NCBI GenBank assembly: GCA_009911185.1
Contig: QXWW01000007.1
Span: forward strand, 1-64,000
Source: Lachnospiraceae bacterium
GTDB taxonomy: Bacteria; Bacillota; Clostridia; Lachnospirales; Lachnospiraceae
Direction of reading: 5' to 3'
Length of the DNA stretch: 64,000 nucleotides
The position numbers and the translations under genes are program-made. Position 1 is the stretch's first letter; every line of letters starts with the position of its first letter. The notes beneath the pieces were generated by a model. That model worked only from the letters and a program-made list of their open reading frames with translations, was not told the origin of the DNA and did no database searches. Shown in pieces: positions 24,839 to 33,435 of the stretch.

Positions 24839-25642
24839 TCACGCTTTCTCTTTGGGCTTATAAGCGCCAAATAAATTTTTCAACAGAATTTTCATTAACT
24901 CGCTGTTCCCTTTAAAAAAACTGATTTTAGTCGGCGTCTTCCCTGTTTTGGGATATGCCCTTGTCACCGGAATCTCACATGCCCGGTATCCCAACTGGGT
25001 TGCCCGCACAGACAAATATGCCAATAATTCATAGGTCATAAATATATCCCGGAACGGCTGTACCCGCTCGTCTTTCAGATACTCCGCTGAATAGGCGCGA
25101 TAAGCATTTGTCGTATCTGTAAATCGCTGACGGGCCGTAAGAGAAATCACCGGAGCATGAATTAATTTAACCGAAATCAGACGCACAAAAGGCGTATTAA
25201 TCGCGCTTCCCCCCTTTACAAACCGGGAACCCTGAACCAGACCATATCCTTCTTCCAATTTCTCAATAAACCGCGGTACATCCTCGATACTGTCCTTGTT
25301 GTTTCCATCAATCGTAATAATTCCTTTATAACCTCTCTCTAATGCCCACCAGAAACCCATGCGCAACTGCGCTCCCTGCTTTCCCGGCCCCTGTTTCACC
25401 AGAAGAGTATTTACCTGCAGTTTTTTAAGACGTTCTTCCTCTGTGCACCCGTCCGTAGAACCGCCGTCGCAGATTACAATATCGGCAGCATCGGATATTT
25501 TATGTTTATATGCGCGTTTCAGCTCTTTTATAATCCGCTCTCCTTCATTGATAATCGGAATCAGAACTGCATAATCTTTCATTTTTCCCTGAAATTCCGT
25601 ACATGTATATGCCGGAACTCCGCTTCTTGATTTACAAAACAT
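24839..25642 (-). CDS. GT2 glycosyltransferase, probably polyprenyl-phosphate sugar synthase
   Basis: This 267-aa GT2 protein has VICDGGSTDGCTEEE near residue 57 and ITIDGNNKDSIEDVP near 111, then ITKxF-type acceptor regions, but no membrane helix. The DGNNKD motif is typical of a soluble GT2 group related to dolichyl-phosphate sugar synthases. Directly after it come two small DMT proteins and directly before it a GT-C-like membrane protein, so it most likely makes a lipid-phosphate sugar for flipping and outer-face transfer. The ATG at 25642 has a strong RBS (AAAGGAGCGGGAAA). An alternative ATG at 25582 would remove 20 residues that look unlike the family, with only AGGGAAAA before it; I favour 25642 on the RBS. 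Confidence 0.82.
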   Translation of the reverse strand: MFCKSRSGVPAYTCTEFQGKMKDYAVLIPIINEGERIIKELKRAYKHKISDAADIVICDGGSTDGCTEEERLKKLQVNTLLVKQGPGKQGAQLRMGFWWALERGYKGIITIDGNNKDSIEDVPRFIEKLEEGYGLVQGSRFVKGGSAINTPFVRLISVKLIHAPVISLTARQRFTDTTNAYRAYSAEYLKDERVQPFRDIFMTYELLAYLSVRATQLGYRACEIPVTRAYPKTGKTPTKISFFKGNSELMKILLKNLFGAYKPKEKA

Positions 25643-25672
25643 TTTCCCGCTCCTTTATTCATTCCTATGCGC

Positions 25673-27265
25673 TTAATTCCTGCCGGCGACATCCTTAAGA
25701 GAAACCTTACCATTTTTTACTCTCAGAAGCTTAGCAGAATTTGTCTGCGTATCATAGATTTTCGCACCTTTCAAATCAAATACCTGCCCTTCCGCATCCC
25801 CCTGCAGATTAAGCATGACAACATACCGCTTTCCGGAAACTGCCGCTTTTTCCCAGGCAGCGTCCACATTTGTATATTCATATATCCCTCTTCCAAACAG
25901 TAAATTAAGATACCCCCGGACTGGATAACCGTTCAGCGCAAGTACAGAATCCCTGTAATTCTCATTTATATATTCTGAAATCCGCTCATTGTCCGCTACA
26001 TAATCAATTTCCCAAATCCTCTTTTCATCCTTCACATAGGAACGAAGATTCAATACTCCGAACCCCAAAGCCGCTACCAGCAGACCCGCTTCAAGCAATA
26101 CCTTTCTCCTCCCGCTTTGCTCCAATATTTGACTTGCCAATTCACAGATCAAAAAGGAAAGCAGAAAGACAAATTTCATGCGGTCAAATGAGTATAAAAT
26201 CGCATGCTGTTTCATCAGAAGATTCTCTAATAACGGAAACGCCAGCAGTGCAATGAAAACGCCATGTTTTATCTCTATTTTCTTATTCTCAATGAGATTC
26301 CACACGATTAACACCAGAAGCAGTACCCATAGCCACAAATAAGATTCCAGATATCCGCAAAATACCTTAACCATCGGCTCCGCTGCCGAAGCGCTCCTGG
26401 CAGTAAACCGGTAAAGCGACACCTTAAAGAACGTCTGCGGATCGACCCGCAGCAAATAATGCGCGCAGAACACTGCAAGGGAGCAAACGGTGAGCGCCCC
26501 CAAAATACACGCCTTAAGGAATCCCTTCTTTTTATTTTCTTTCCAATACAGGCAAAATTCCGCCAGAGCGAATCCAACATTTGCTACATAGCCGGTCCAT
26601 TCAATATATGGATTTACGAACGCCATAATATAAAATATGATCATTGCAGCCTTTGAATTATACTTTTTATACACATAAAAGGCGCTGATTTGCATCAGCA
26701 GCGTCACCTGCATCAGGGATTGCGCCCAATAGACAATCCCCAGTCCGTGCAGCAATTCCGGAGAAAACACATATGTCAGGACTGCCAGTGCCACAAGTAT
26801 TTTCCGGTACTTGCTTTTATCAAATACCAGGCTAATCAGCCACCCCCAGATCGCCGCTGAAAGGATGAACAACAATGTATTAAAAATATAAAGACTATGT
26901 TCTGCTACCGGCAAATGAAAAATTTTCAAAAACAGCCATCCCGCAAAATAGCTGGCTGGTGAGAACGAAGTATAATAATAATTTCCAGCTTCATCCGGAA
27001 TTGCCGCACCCCAGGGAATCCCCTTATCATCAGCGTCTCCCAGGGTTGCAATTGGTAAAAACAAATGCTGGGACTTTGGCGTCTCGCTGTACGCCTGAAT
27101 GGTTAACAAAGAATGCCAGGTTGCATCTGAATTATAATAATTTACATCCCCGCCTTTATATTTCACCAAGGATACCAAAACCACACAAACCAATGCCAAA
27201 ATTAATGTTTTAAAAAACCATACCGCCGTATCTTTCACGTTGATATTTCTCTTCTCTTCTATCAT
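25673..27265 (-). CDS. GT-C-like polytopic membrane protein
   Basis: The 530-aa protein has an N-terminal helix, a long first extracytoplasmic loop (about 35-90) starting NSDATWHSLLTIQAY, about ten further helices, and a soluble C-terminal domain (about 420-530). That loop with an acidic residue just after the first helix and the soluble tail are the hallmarks of GT-C glycosyltransferases (PMT/ArnT-like), which take sugars from polyprenyl phosphates outside the membrane. I do not recognise the exact family. Its neighbours, a polyprenyl-type GT2 and a two-part flippase, make a complete donor-flip-transfer set. The start ATG at 27265 has GAGAGG upstream. Confidence 0.65.
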   Translation of the reverse strand: MIEEKRNINVKDTAVWFFKTLILALVCVVLVSLVKYKGGDVNYYNSDATWHSLLTIQAYSETPKSQHLFLPIATLGDADDKGIPWGAAIPDEAGNYYYTSFSPASYFAGWLFLKIFHLPVAEHSLYIFNTLLFILSAAIWGWLISLVFDKSKYRKILVALAVLTYVFSPELLHGLGIVYWAQSLMQVTLLMQISAFYVYKKYNSKAAMIIFYIMAFVNPYIEWTGYVANVGFALAEFCLYWKENKKKGFLKACILGALTVCSLAVFCAHYLLRVDPQTFFKVSLYRFTARSASAAEPMVKVFCGYLESYLWLWVLLLVLIVWNLIENKKIEIKHGVFIALLAFPLLENLLMKQHAILYSFDRMKFVFLLSFLICELASQILEQSGRRKVLLEAGLLVAALGFGVLNLRSYVKDEKRIWEIDYVADNERISEYINENYRDSVLALNGYPVRGYLNLLFGRGIYEYTNVDAAWEKAAVSGKRYVVMLNLQGDAEGQVFDLKGAKIYDTQTNSAKLLRVKNGKVSLKDVAGRN

Positions 27266-27298
27266 CTTGTTCCTGAAACCTCTCTTTTTGATTTTTCT

Positions 27299-28273
27299 CT
27301 ATACAATCTTTCTGAGTAACGGCATTTTCCGGAAAATCTCCGCTAAAATTTCAAGCCCGGCAAAAAACAATACGACATACAAAACTGCCGTCCAGGTATT
27401 CTGCAGCGGATATCTAAGGGTAAGAAATATCAAAATTGGCAAATGCCCTAAGTAAACCACGAATGTATTGGCTGCCAGTCTGGAAATCAGTTTTTGCATT
27501 TTCTCATGCTTTATGTCCAGAAACAGTGTCACAGAGAGCAGTGAAACCATCCATATCGTATAATACCACTTTCCATAATATTGATGCGGGTATGTTTCCT
27601 CTGTAACCTTCAGCATATAAATTAAAAAACTTAACATACAAACGATTCCCGACACGGCTAATAATATTTTGCGGTTCCACCGGGTATTGACCCAATGTAT
27701 AAAGCGGTTCCACACCATCCCAAATACAAAATAACCGGCATACAAATGAAACCACAGACCCTGAGGTTTACTTTCCGAAAAGCTTCTGCCCAGCCCAAAC
27801 GCTACTGCCGTCACCCAAAGGACTGCCGTCACGGAAAATGCAGTCGGAAACTTCTGAAATAATTTCCCGAAAGGAAAGGCAAACAACATTAGAATACAAT
27901 ACGTAAACAAAAACCATGCAACGGGCAATACTCCTTTTCCCTGCAGGCCTTTATTTACCTCATTTAATATATTATACATTTTGCCGCTGACGATATAATG
28001 GATTACGCTCCAGAAAATAATCCAACCGCTTAACTTTACTATAATTGCTTTCACTTTGTTTTCGCAGTATTCAACGGTCACATCACCTTTTTCCCCTAAT
28101 AGATACCCCGACATCAAAAAGAATCCAGGTACACAAAAGGATGCTAAAAAATAGATAATTCTCGCGTACCCCTCCCCAGGTATCGCAATGACATCGTCTA
28201 CAATATGGTAATCAAGGACACCGATGCAGCACAAAATACGAAAAATATCAATTCCATAATTTCTTGTTCTCAT
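27299..28273 (-). CDS. Acyltransferase-3 family membrane protein
   Basis: The 324-aa protein has about ten membrane helices and the family start RTRNYGIDIFRILCCIGVLDYHIV, with the conserved Arg/Asp and His seen in acyltransferase-3 proteins, then PGFFLMSGYLLG. These proteins add acetyl or other acyl groups to extracellular sugars. It is the second such gene in the window; the other (19837) is only distantly similar. It lies in the ten-gene operon between the TIM-barrel and GT-C genes, so the sugar made by that operon may be O-acylated. The start follows GTGAGGTAATAAC. Confidence 0.85.
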   Translation of the reverse strand: MRTRNYGIDIFRILCCIGVLDYHIVDDVIAIPGEGYARIIYFLASFCVPGFFLMSGYLLGEKGDVTVEYCENKVKAIIVKLSGWIIFWSVIHYIVSGKMYNILNEVNKGLQGKGVLPVAWFLFTYCILMLFAFPFGKLFQKFPTAFSVTAVLWVTAVAFGLGRSFSESKPQGLWFHLYAGYFVFGMVWNRFIHWVNTRWNRKILLAVSGIVCMLSFLIYMLKVTEETYPHQYYGKWYYTIWMVSLLSVTLFLDIKHEKMQKLISRLAANTFVVYLGHLPILIFLTLRYPLQNTWTAVLYVVLFFAGLEILAEIFRKMPLLRKIV

Positions 28274-28333
28274 GTTATTACCTCACGACTCCTGCACATC
28301 TGCCCGGAAAAATCCCGGCATACGTTTCATCTA

Positions 28334-29119
28334 TCAAAAAATACCCTGCACATATTCTGCTGCACGCTCCAATGCCAAAGTATTCTCACCTTTCCCCATC
28401 TCGATCGAAATGTAGCCCGCGTAATTTTCTTTTTCCAACAGCGCCTTTAATTCCTCATGAATACTTCTCTTTTGTATCTCTTTCAGGCCCGGTTCGCTAA
28501 TATGGACATGATTAATATATCTCACCTGTCCTTCCAGCTCCGCTATATCCTCCTGATTGTGAATCACCGTGCCCAGATCCAGATTCAGAAGGAAGCCTGG
28601 TGAGTCCACCTGCCTGATTAACTCCAAAGCAGAAACGGTATCGTTAATATAATTCGTATTATAAATTGGGGGATTGGCCTCCATGCCGATTACTGTGCCT
28701 TTCTCCGCCGCATACGCCCCTATCTCCCGGAAAAAAGCAACCGCCGTATCTTGACTGGCGCCCTCGGGAAAATTCCGATTCCGGGGACACCCGAAAACCA
28801 GATTTTTACAGCCGACAACCGCTGCGAAATCTATCGCTTTCCTGGTGTATGCCGCCAAAATTTCTCTCTCTTCTCCGGAGCCAAACAATTTTTCCTGACG
28901 CCCGAACCAAATTGACTGCATGGAAGGCACCGTAAATCCATGCCGCCGTTTTAACTCTTCGCTCCATGCTCCGGCTTCGGTAAGTTTGTCATATGGATGT
29001 TCCGGAAATATCCTGGTAGGTGCAATTTCCAAACCGGAATATCCATATTCCTCCATCAAACCGTAAATACGTTCATCCTCCGCCGCTTCCCATGCGATAT
29101 TCGATATTGCAAGTTTCAT
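28334..29119 (-). CDS. Sugar phosphate isomerase/epimerase-like TIM barrel (AP_endonuc_2 family)
   Basis: The 261-aa product has the xylose-isomerase-like TIM-barrel pattern: AISNIAWEAAED near the N-terminus, GLEIAPTRIFP on strand 2, GMEANPPIYN on the central strand, LNLDLGTVIHN with a metal-ligand Asp, NHVHISEPGL with His, and YISIEMGKGE with a late Glu. Members isomerise or epimerise sugars, inositols or hydroxypyruvate. The ATG overlaps the stop of the upstream membrane protein gene (ATGA), so the two are translationally coupled. With the epimerase-like and FAD-oxidoreductase genes in the same operon it suggests local synthesis of an unusual sugar or cyclitol. The substrate cannot be given. 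Confidence 0.82.
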   Translation of the reverse strand: MKLAISNIAWEAAEDERIYGLMEEYGYSGLEIAPTRIFPEHPYDKLTEAGAWSEELKRRHGFTVPSMQSIWFGRQEKLFGSGEEREILAAYTRKAIDFAAVVGCKNLVFGCPRNRNFPEGASQDTAVAFFREIGAYAAEKGTVIGMEANPPIYNTNYINDTVSALELIRQVDSPGFLLNLDLGTVIHNQEDIAELEGQVRYINHVHISEPGLKEIQKRSIHEELKALLEKENYAGYISIEMGKGENTLALERAAEYVQGIF

Positions 29120-31521
29120 AACCTTTCCCCTTTCTCACTTTCTTTGTCTGTTGAAATGACTGCCACAAACAGCATAATATATATATTCATCAAATTCAAA
29201 GGCCAAAAATACCGGAAATCAGACCAGCCTGTGGACAGCAAAAGACTTAATATATGGCCAATGACCGGCGACAATACAATCACATATTTGCGGTTCTTTC
29301 TTTCACATGCCGCCAAAAATAAAAGAATCACCGACAACAACGTGAGGACCCCGCATCTCCACACCAGCGCGTTCAGCCACTGGCTTTTCGCCGTATAAGC
29401 GGTAAATGCCGACATTTTTGGATATAAAGCGTTATCCTTCCGCGCCGGATAATACTGATTCCATCCCGGCTCTTTTTCATCCATCGTTTCTGTATAATTT
29501 ACGCAGCCCATCCTTGTATTTTTTCCCGGAAAAATATTCCATAAAGCATCCTCACGGCTGATTACTGCCCTTGTCATTACCACTGGATTCTTTACAAAAG
29601 TCTCGAGATACGCTTTCATAAATGTTAGCGGTTCCACATCCAAGTCGCAGGTCCAGTGAGAATAATACGTCGATTTATAGTCATATTCTGCATTATTATA
29701 ATCCGTCATGACATTTATCATCTGCAGGGTTTCGGCAGAAACCCTGCCCCCGGCATAATATACGCCCAGGATATCCTGGCTCAGTCCAATGTACATGCCC
29801 TCGCGTCCGGGACTCTGCACTTCAAAGTAAGAATAGAGCGGAACCCTGACAGTCAAAATCAGAAGCGCTGTAGCGGCCAATACGGCCAGCGCTTTTTTGT
29901 TTTTACAGAACACGAAACAGATCGCCAGCGCCACAGCCGCAAAGGTTACAATGCCATTCTTTCTGTACAGAAATATACCTGCCAGCGCCACGGTCAACTC
30001 GAAATAAATATACCGTTTGCTTTTATATGTCTCAAAATCGAACGCCAGCTTCGACAACAAGACTACCGTCCAGAGAGCGGACAGCGCATACGGAATATCC
30101 TTCCAAACCGTGTTCAAATGGATAAAATTGGCTGTATTGATACCGGAAAGAAATGCCGCCGCCAACAAAACGCCGTCTTTCATGCCTTTCTTTCTCAAAT
30201 AGAGCAATCCCTCGGTCATTACATAAGTCCAAAAAAAATATTGTACGAGAATAACCGCATACGTGGAATCCCAGACAGTCAGGATAACTTTTAGTATCAG
30301 ACAGTAAAAAAACGGATGCCAGTCACGCATCCCCCGCAAATGATGGGCATTTCTAACCATGCAGTCAAAGGTGTCCGGAGAAGAGATTCCAGGATTATTT
30401 GCATACAAATTAAGAAGTGCCGGAGCCAGCAAAAAAACAAAAAGCAGTAACAGAAACCAGGAAGTTTTCATTTTTCTGCTGTTTTCATTTACAAAACGTA
30501 TGCTGAATTGGCAGAAGTAATAAAGTACCGTATGCACCACCGGAATAAACCACAGCACCGCCGCTGCAAAAACCAACAGACCCCGGACCGTAACCTGAAG
30601 ATGGAACGGATATAATAATGTTCTCTGTCCCACAAGAGAAAAAGCGGCGTAAAGGTATACCAGGCACAATCCTGTTTTTTTCCATCTTTTATCTGCAAGC
30701 GTTTGTACAAACTTCCATTTTTGCCGCGCGTTCCATGCGGCAAAAACAGAAATTAAATAGAATAACGCTTCCGTTGACTTATGAAATTTTATGCCGCTAT
30801 AAATCACAATCGCCAAACCAAGGACTAATTCCGCCTCCATGATAAGAAGCCCGCGGCTCTTCATGGAATAAAATTTGAAACGGGCCTTGACAAATATATC
30901 CCGCATACGCTCAAAACAGATAGGAACTGCCAAAAACACTGCTAACAATATAAGCCACACCAAGGACTTTTCGATTCTCTCTGACAGCCCTGCCGGAGAC
31001 AAATATCCATATTTTACGGCAATCTCTTTCCCTAATCTGCCGCCCCGTGCAGAACTAAAAAGCGTCTCCGGAGAAGCATTTGCGGCTGGAACTAACAGCA
31101 TCTTCGGTATCACAGTGCAGCCTCTGGCAGTCAGAGATATTTCATATTCCTTCTCACGGTCAACAGGCATATTGACAAAAATTTGTTTCCATTCCAGATT
31201 ATTGATATTTTTCAGAGAAATTTTCGTCTGATAGAGCAACTGGTTTTCCGACGCAATTGCCAGTTGAATATATCCACTTTCCTCTTCTGCAATTCCGGAA
31301 AAAATCAATTCCAGCTTATCAAGTCTCTCATAATCGGAGCGAAACTTCTGTTTCAGATCTATGACAGAAACTTCTTCCATTGCTTTTGTCTCTATATCCG
31401 CAGACGTATGATACTGCCCTGCGCTTCCATTTCCTCCCGCAATCCAGATAATATTTGCAATTACAAAGAAGACGGCTATTGCAAACACTGCCTTTTTCCG
31501 GGCTGAAAACTTTTTTTGCAT
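29116..31521 (-). CDS. Large polytopic membrane protein, GT-C/DUF6020-like
   Basis: The 801-aa protein has an N-terminal helix, an extracytoplasmic beta-rich domain (about 35-180) with a galactose-binding-like look, and then about a dozen membrane helices. A central loop contains NNPGISSPDTFDCM...DWHPFFYC, a pattern I associate with DUF6020-type proteins, which resemble GT-C glycosyltransferases. A probable role is outer-face sugar transfer from a polyprenyl carrier. The frame extends up to a TTG at 31581, but the ATG at 31521 has AGAGGAAAGGGA directly before it, and 31581 would overlap the epimerase-like gene, so 31521 is preferred. Family assignment is from memory of motifs only. Confidence 0.6.
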   Translation of the reverse strand: MQKKFSARKKAVFAIAVFFVIANIIWIAGGNGSAGQYHTSADIETKAMEEVSVIDLKQKFRSDYERLDKLELIFSGIAEEESGYIQLAIASENQLLYQTKISLKNINNLEWKQIFVNMPVDREKEYEISLTARGCTVIPKMLLVPAANASPETLFSSARGGRLGKEIAVKYGYLSPAGLSERIEKSLVWLILLAVFLAVPICFERMRDIFVKARFKFYSMKSRGLLIMEAELVLGLAIVIYSGIKFHKSTEALFYLISVFAAWNARQKWKFVQTLADKRWKKTGLCLVYLYAAFSLVGQRTLLYPFHLQVTVRGLLVFAAAVLWFIPVVHTVLYYFCQFSIRFVNENSRKMKTSWFLLLLFVFLLAPALLNLYANNPGISSPDTFDCMVRNAHHLRGMRDWHPFFYCLILKVILTVWDSTYAVILVQYFFWTYVMTEGLLYLRKKGMKDGVLLAAAFLSGINTANFIHLNTVWKDIPYALSALWTVVLLSKLAFDFETYKSKRYIYFELTVALAGIFLYRKNGIVTFAAVALAICFVFCKNKKALAVLAATALLILTVRVPLYSYFEVQSPGREGMYIGLSQDILGVYYAGGRVSAETLQMINVMTDYNNAEYDYKSTYYSHWTCDLDVEPLTFMKAYLETFVKNPVVMTRAVISREDALWNIFPGKNTRMGCVNYTETMDEKEPGWNQYYPARKDNALYPKMSAFTAYTAKSQWLNALVWRCGVLTLLSVILLFLAACERKNRKYVIVLSPVIGHILSLLLSTGWSDFRYFWPLNLMNIYIMLFVAVISTDKESEKGERL

Positions 31522-31552
31522 TCCCTTTCCTCTTTCCAACTTGAAGACTGTT

Positions 31553-32482
31553 TCAGCGTTTTCTTTCCTCTTCGGCGACAAAGCGGCGGATCTCCTCTAG
31601 TATCTTCTCCTTTGTCATCATATAACCATGCGCGCCTCCAAAGGTCCGATCCCAGATTGTGTGGTAATCATAGTCCGCCGGCTTTGCAGATAGTTCATTG
31701 ACGAATTTCTGTCCTGTCAGATATTCATACAGTTCCCCCGCAGATACCGGTTCCGTTGCCGGGTGCCACAGCTTTATGTTGTTTTCCAGCGCGGTATTAA
31801 TATCCTTCCATAAGCGGTTAAGCGGATAAAACTGGTATACGCTTCTGCTGTCCGTAAAATTCAGCGCGCTGAAGCCCAGCGTCCGGAATTTCTCTTTCAG
31901 AAGCTCTTTGTCGTCACCGTCCAGTTCTGACACTTTATAGAAACCATTATCCTGTAGTTGGTAGTATCTCTTCAAATCTGCATCTCGTTCTGATAATTCC
32001 GCCATTTTTTCCTGTTTCAGCATAAACGGAATCACATTGATATAATCATAAATAAAATTTTTCTTAATATTCTTGCCAAACAGACCGGGAAGACGGATGA
32101 TCAGCGCATCCTTATCATATTCCCTGACCCATTTTTCTAACTGGTAGCGGTTATATCCATACGCATGAAGGTCCTGCGTGTCAATTTCGGTTCTCTCATC
32201 TACGTTCCGGGGAGTCTTGAATACGTCGATCGTAGAAATCAGAACCAGTTTCCGGGGCGCTATACTGCGAATGTTTTCCTCCGCCTGCAGAATCACTTCC
32301 ATATCCTTTTCAGGCGCATGATTCGCCAGATATTTCTCTGCCGGCAGTCCCGCATAGACCAGAAGCTCTGGCTTCGTCCCAAACGCTTCCTTGATATTTT
32401 TCGAATTATATACGGCGTCAAACGCACCTTCCCTGTAAATATTACTTCCTACAAACCCGGTATACCCAACCAATGCATTCAT
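31553..32482 (-). CDS. NAD-dependent epimerase/dehydratase-like protein
   Basis: The 309-aa product begins with a Rossmann motif NALVGYTGFVGSNI (G-x-x-G-x-x-G) and has LVLISTIDVF near residue 92 and a YGYNRYQLEKW segment near 120, where Tyr and Lys are near the usual SDR spacing (YxxxK: YNRYQLEK gives Y-Q-L-E-K). This fits an extended SDR acting on a nucleotide sugar. The C-terminal half is unlike common GalE or RmlB, so the substrate is open. It lies between a GT2 gene and a large GT-C-like gene in the ten-gene operon. The start follows AGAGGAGAAGAAA. Confidence 0.8.
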   Translation of the reverse strand: MNALVGYTGFVGSNIYREGAFDAVYNSKNIKEAFGTKPELLVYAGLPAEKYLANHAPEKDMEVILQAEENIRSIAPRKLVLISTIDVFKTPRNVDERTEIDTQDLHAYGYNRYQLEKWVREYDKDALIIRLPGLFGKNIKKNFIYDYINVIPFMLKQEKMAELSERDADLKRYYQLQDNGFYKVSELDGDDKELLKEKFRTLGFSALNFTDSRSVYQFYPLNRLWKDINTALENNIKLWHPATEPVSAGELYEYLTGQKFVNELSAKPADYDYHTIWDRTFGGAHGYMMTKEKILEEIRRFVAEEERKR

Positions 32483-32493
32483 TTTCTTCTCCT

Positions 32494-33435
32494 CTATTTC
32501 GTAATTTTTTCTATGCTCTCAAAACTATAACGCTTCCTCTTAAAAATTAATTCTACTAATAACTGCAGATATTTAATAATCACCGTTAAGACCCCAAACA
32601 ATCCCAGAAAAACGACGGAAAGAAACAGAATCGTAGTGGTCCAGCCCGCTACCGGATGGGCCGTTAAATATGTGATAACAGAATATGCAACCATAAAAAT
32701 GGACATGATCATCATCAAAATTGTCATGGCAATGGAAAAATGATAGCCGGCTTCCGTAAATAACAGCATAGAATCTACGGCGAGACGCATACGGTATTTT
32801 TTCTCTTTGCGGTCGTGCTTTGCGCCCCCGCCGCCCTCACGGCATGTATATTTCATCATATCTGTTTTCAATCCGCAATTGGCATATATCGCTTTGCGGT
32901 AGGGCACCGTCTTGTTCATGCTGTTGATACGGTTAATGACTCTTCTGCTTAATATGCGGAAGCTTTCCGTATTCATCTTATACGGCAAATTGGAAAACCG
33001 CTCAAACACATTGTAAAAGCATCTCGAGGTAAACTTTTCCTTCCTGTCCGGAATTGCACTGACAATATCATACCCCTCCAGAGATCTGCGGTAGATTTTC
33101 ATAATCTCCTGCTTGTCAAAATCAATCTCCGTGGTGTCAAACTCAAATACAAAATCTCCAATTGCCAAATCCAGGCCGGCATTCATAGACAGTTCCAGGC
33201 CATGGAAATAGCTCATATTCAGTATGGAAACATTCGTTTTGCCCGCCTTTTTGCTGGCCTGCTTAATCATCTCCACACTGTCGTCACCGGAACAGTCGTT
33301 GACGCATATAATCTCGGAATGCTCAAAATTCTCCTCCAAAACTTCCAGTACCAGTTCCAAAAAATCTTTGACCCTGTCCTGGGCATTGTAAACATATACG
33401 ACAGCAGATACAAAATTCTTTTCTTTAACCTTCAT
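32494..33435 (-). CDS. GT2 glycosyltransferase with two C-terminal membrane helices
   Basis: The 313-aa protein has the GT2 fold (SAVVYVYNAQDRVKDFL, then VNDCSGDDS near residue 45) and two C-terminal helices (about 225-250, 260-285), like DPM1/GtrB proteins that load undecaprenyl phosphate. The metal-binding position reads EFDTTEIDF rather than a plain DxD, which may be a subfamily feature. Together with GtrB at 17859 and the soluble GT2 at 24839 this is the third polyprenyl-type GT2 in the window. The start overlaps the end of the FAD-oxidoreductase gene by 11 bases, indicating tight coupling. Confidence 0.83.
   Translation of the reverse strand: MKVKEKNFVSAVVYVYNAQDRVKDFLELVLEVLEENFEHSEIICVNDCSGDDSVEMIKQASKKAGKTNVSILNMSYFHGLELSMNAGLDLAIGDFVFEFDTTEIDFDKQEIMKIYRRSLEGYDIVSAIPDRKEKFTSRCFYNVFERFSNLPYKMNTESFRILSRRVINRINSMNKTVPYRKAIYANCGLKTDMMKYTCREGGGGAKHDRKEKKYRMRLAVDSMLLFTEAGYHFSIAMTILMMIMSIFMVAYSVITYLTAHPVAGWTTTILFLSVVFLGLFGVLTVIIKYLQLLVELIFKRKRYSFESIEKITK

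Noticed and set aside
24839-24870. TTG at 24870 as the start of the first small DMT protein
   Set aside because: It is inside the GT2 gene, has no RBS, and adds a polar N-terminus before the first helix; the ATG at 24834 fits better.
31522-31581. TTG at 31581 as the start of the 801-aa membrane protein
   Set aside because: It would overlap the epimerase-like gene by 29 bases, while the ATG at 31521 has a strong purine-rich RBS directly upstream.
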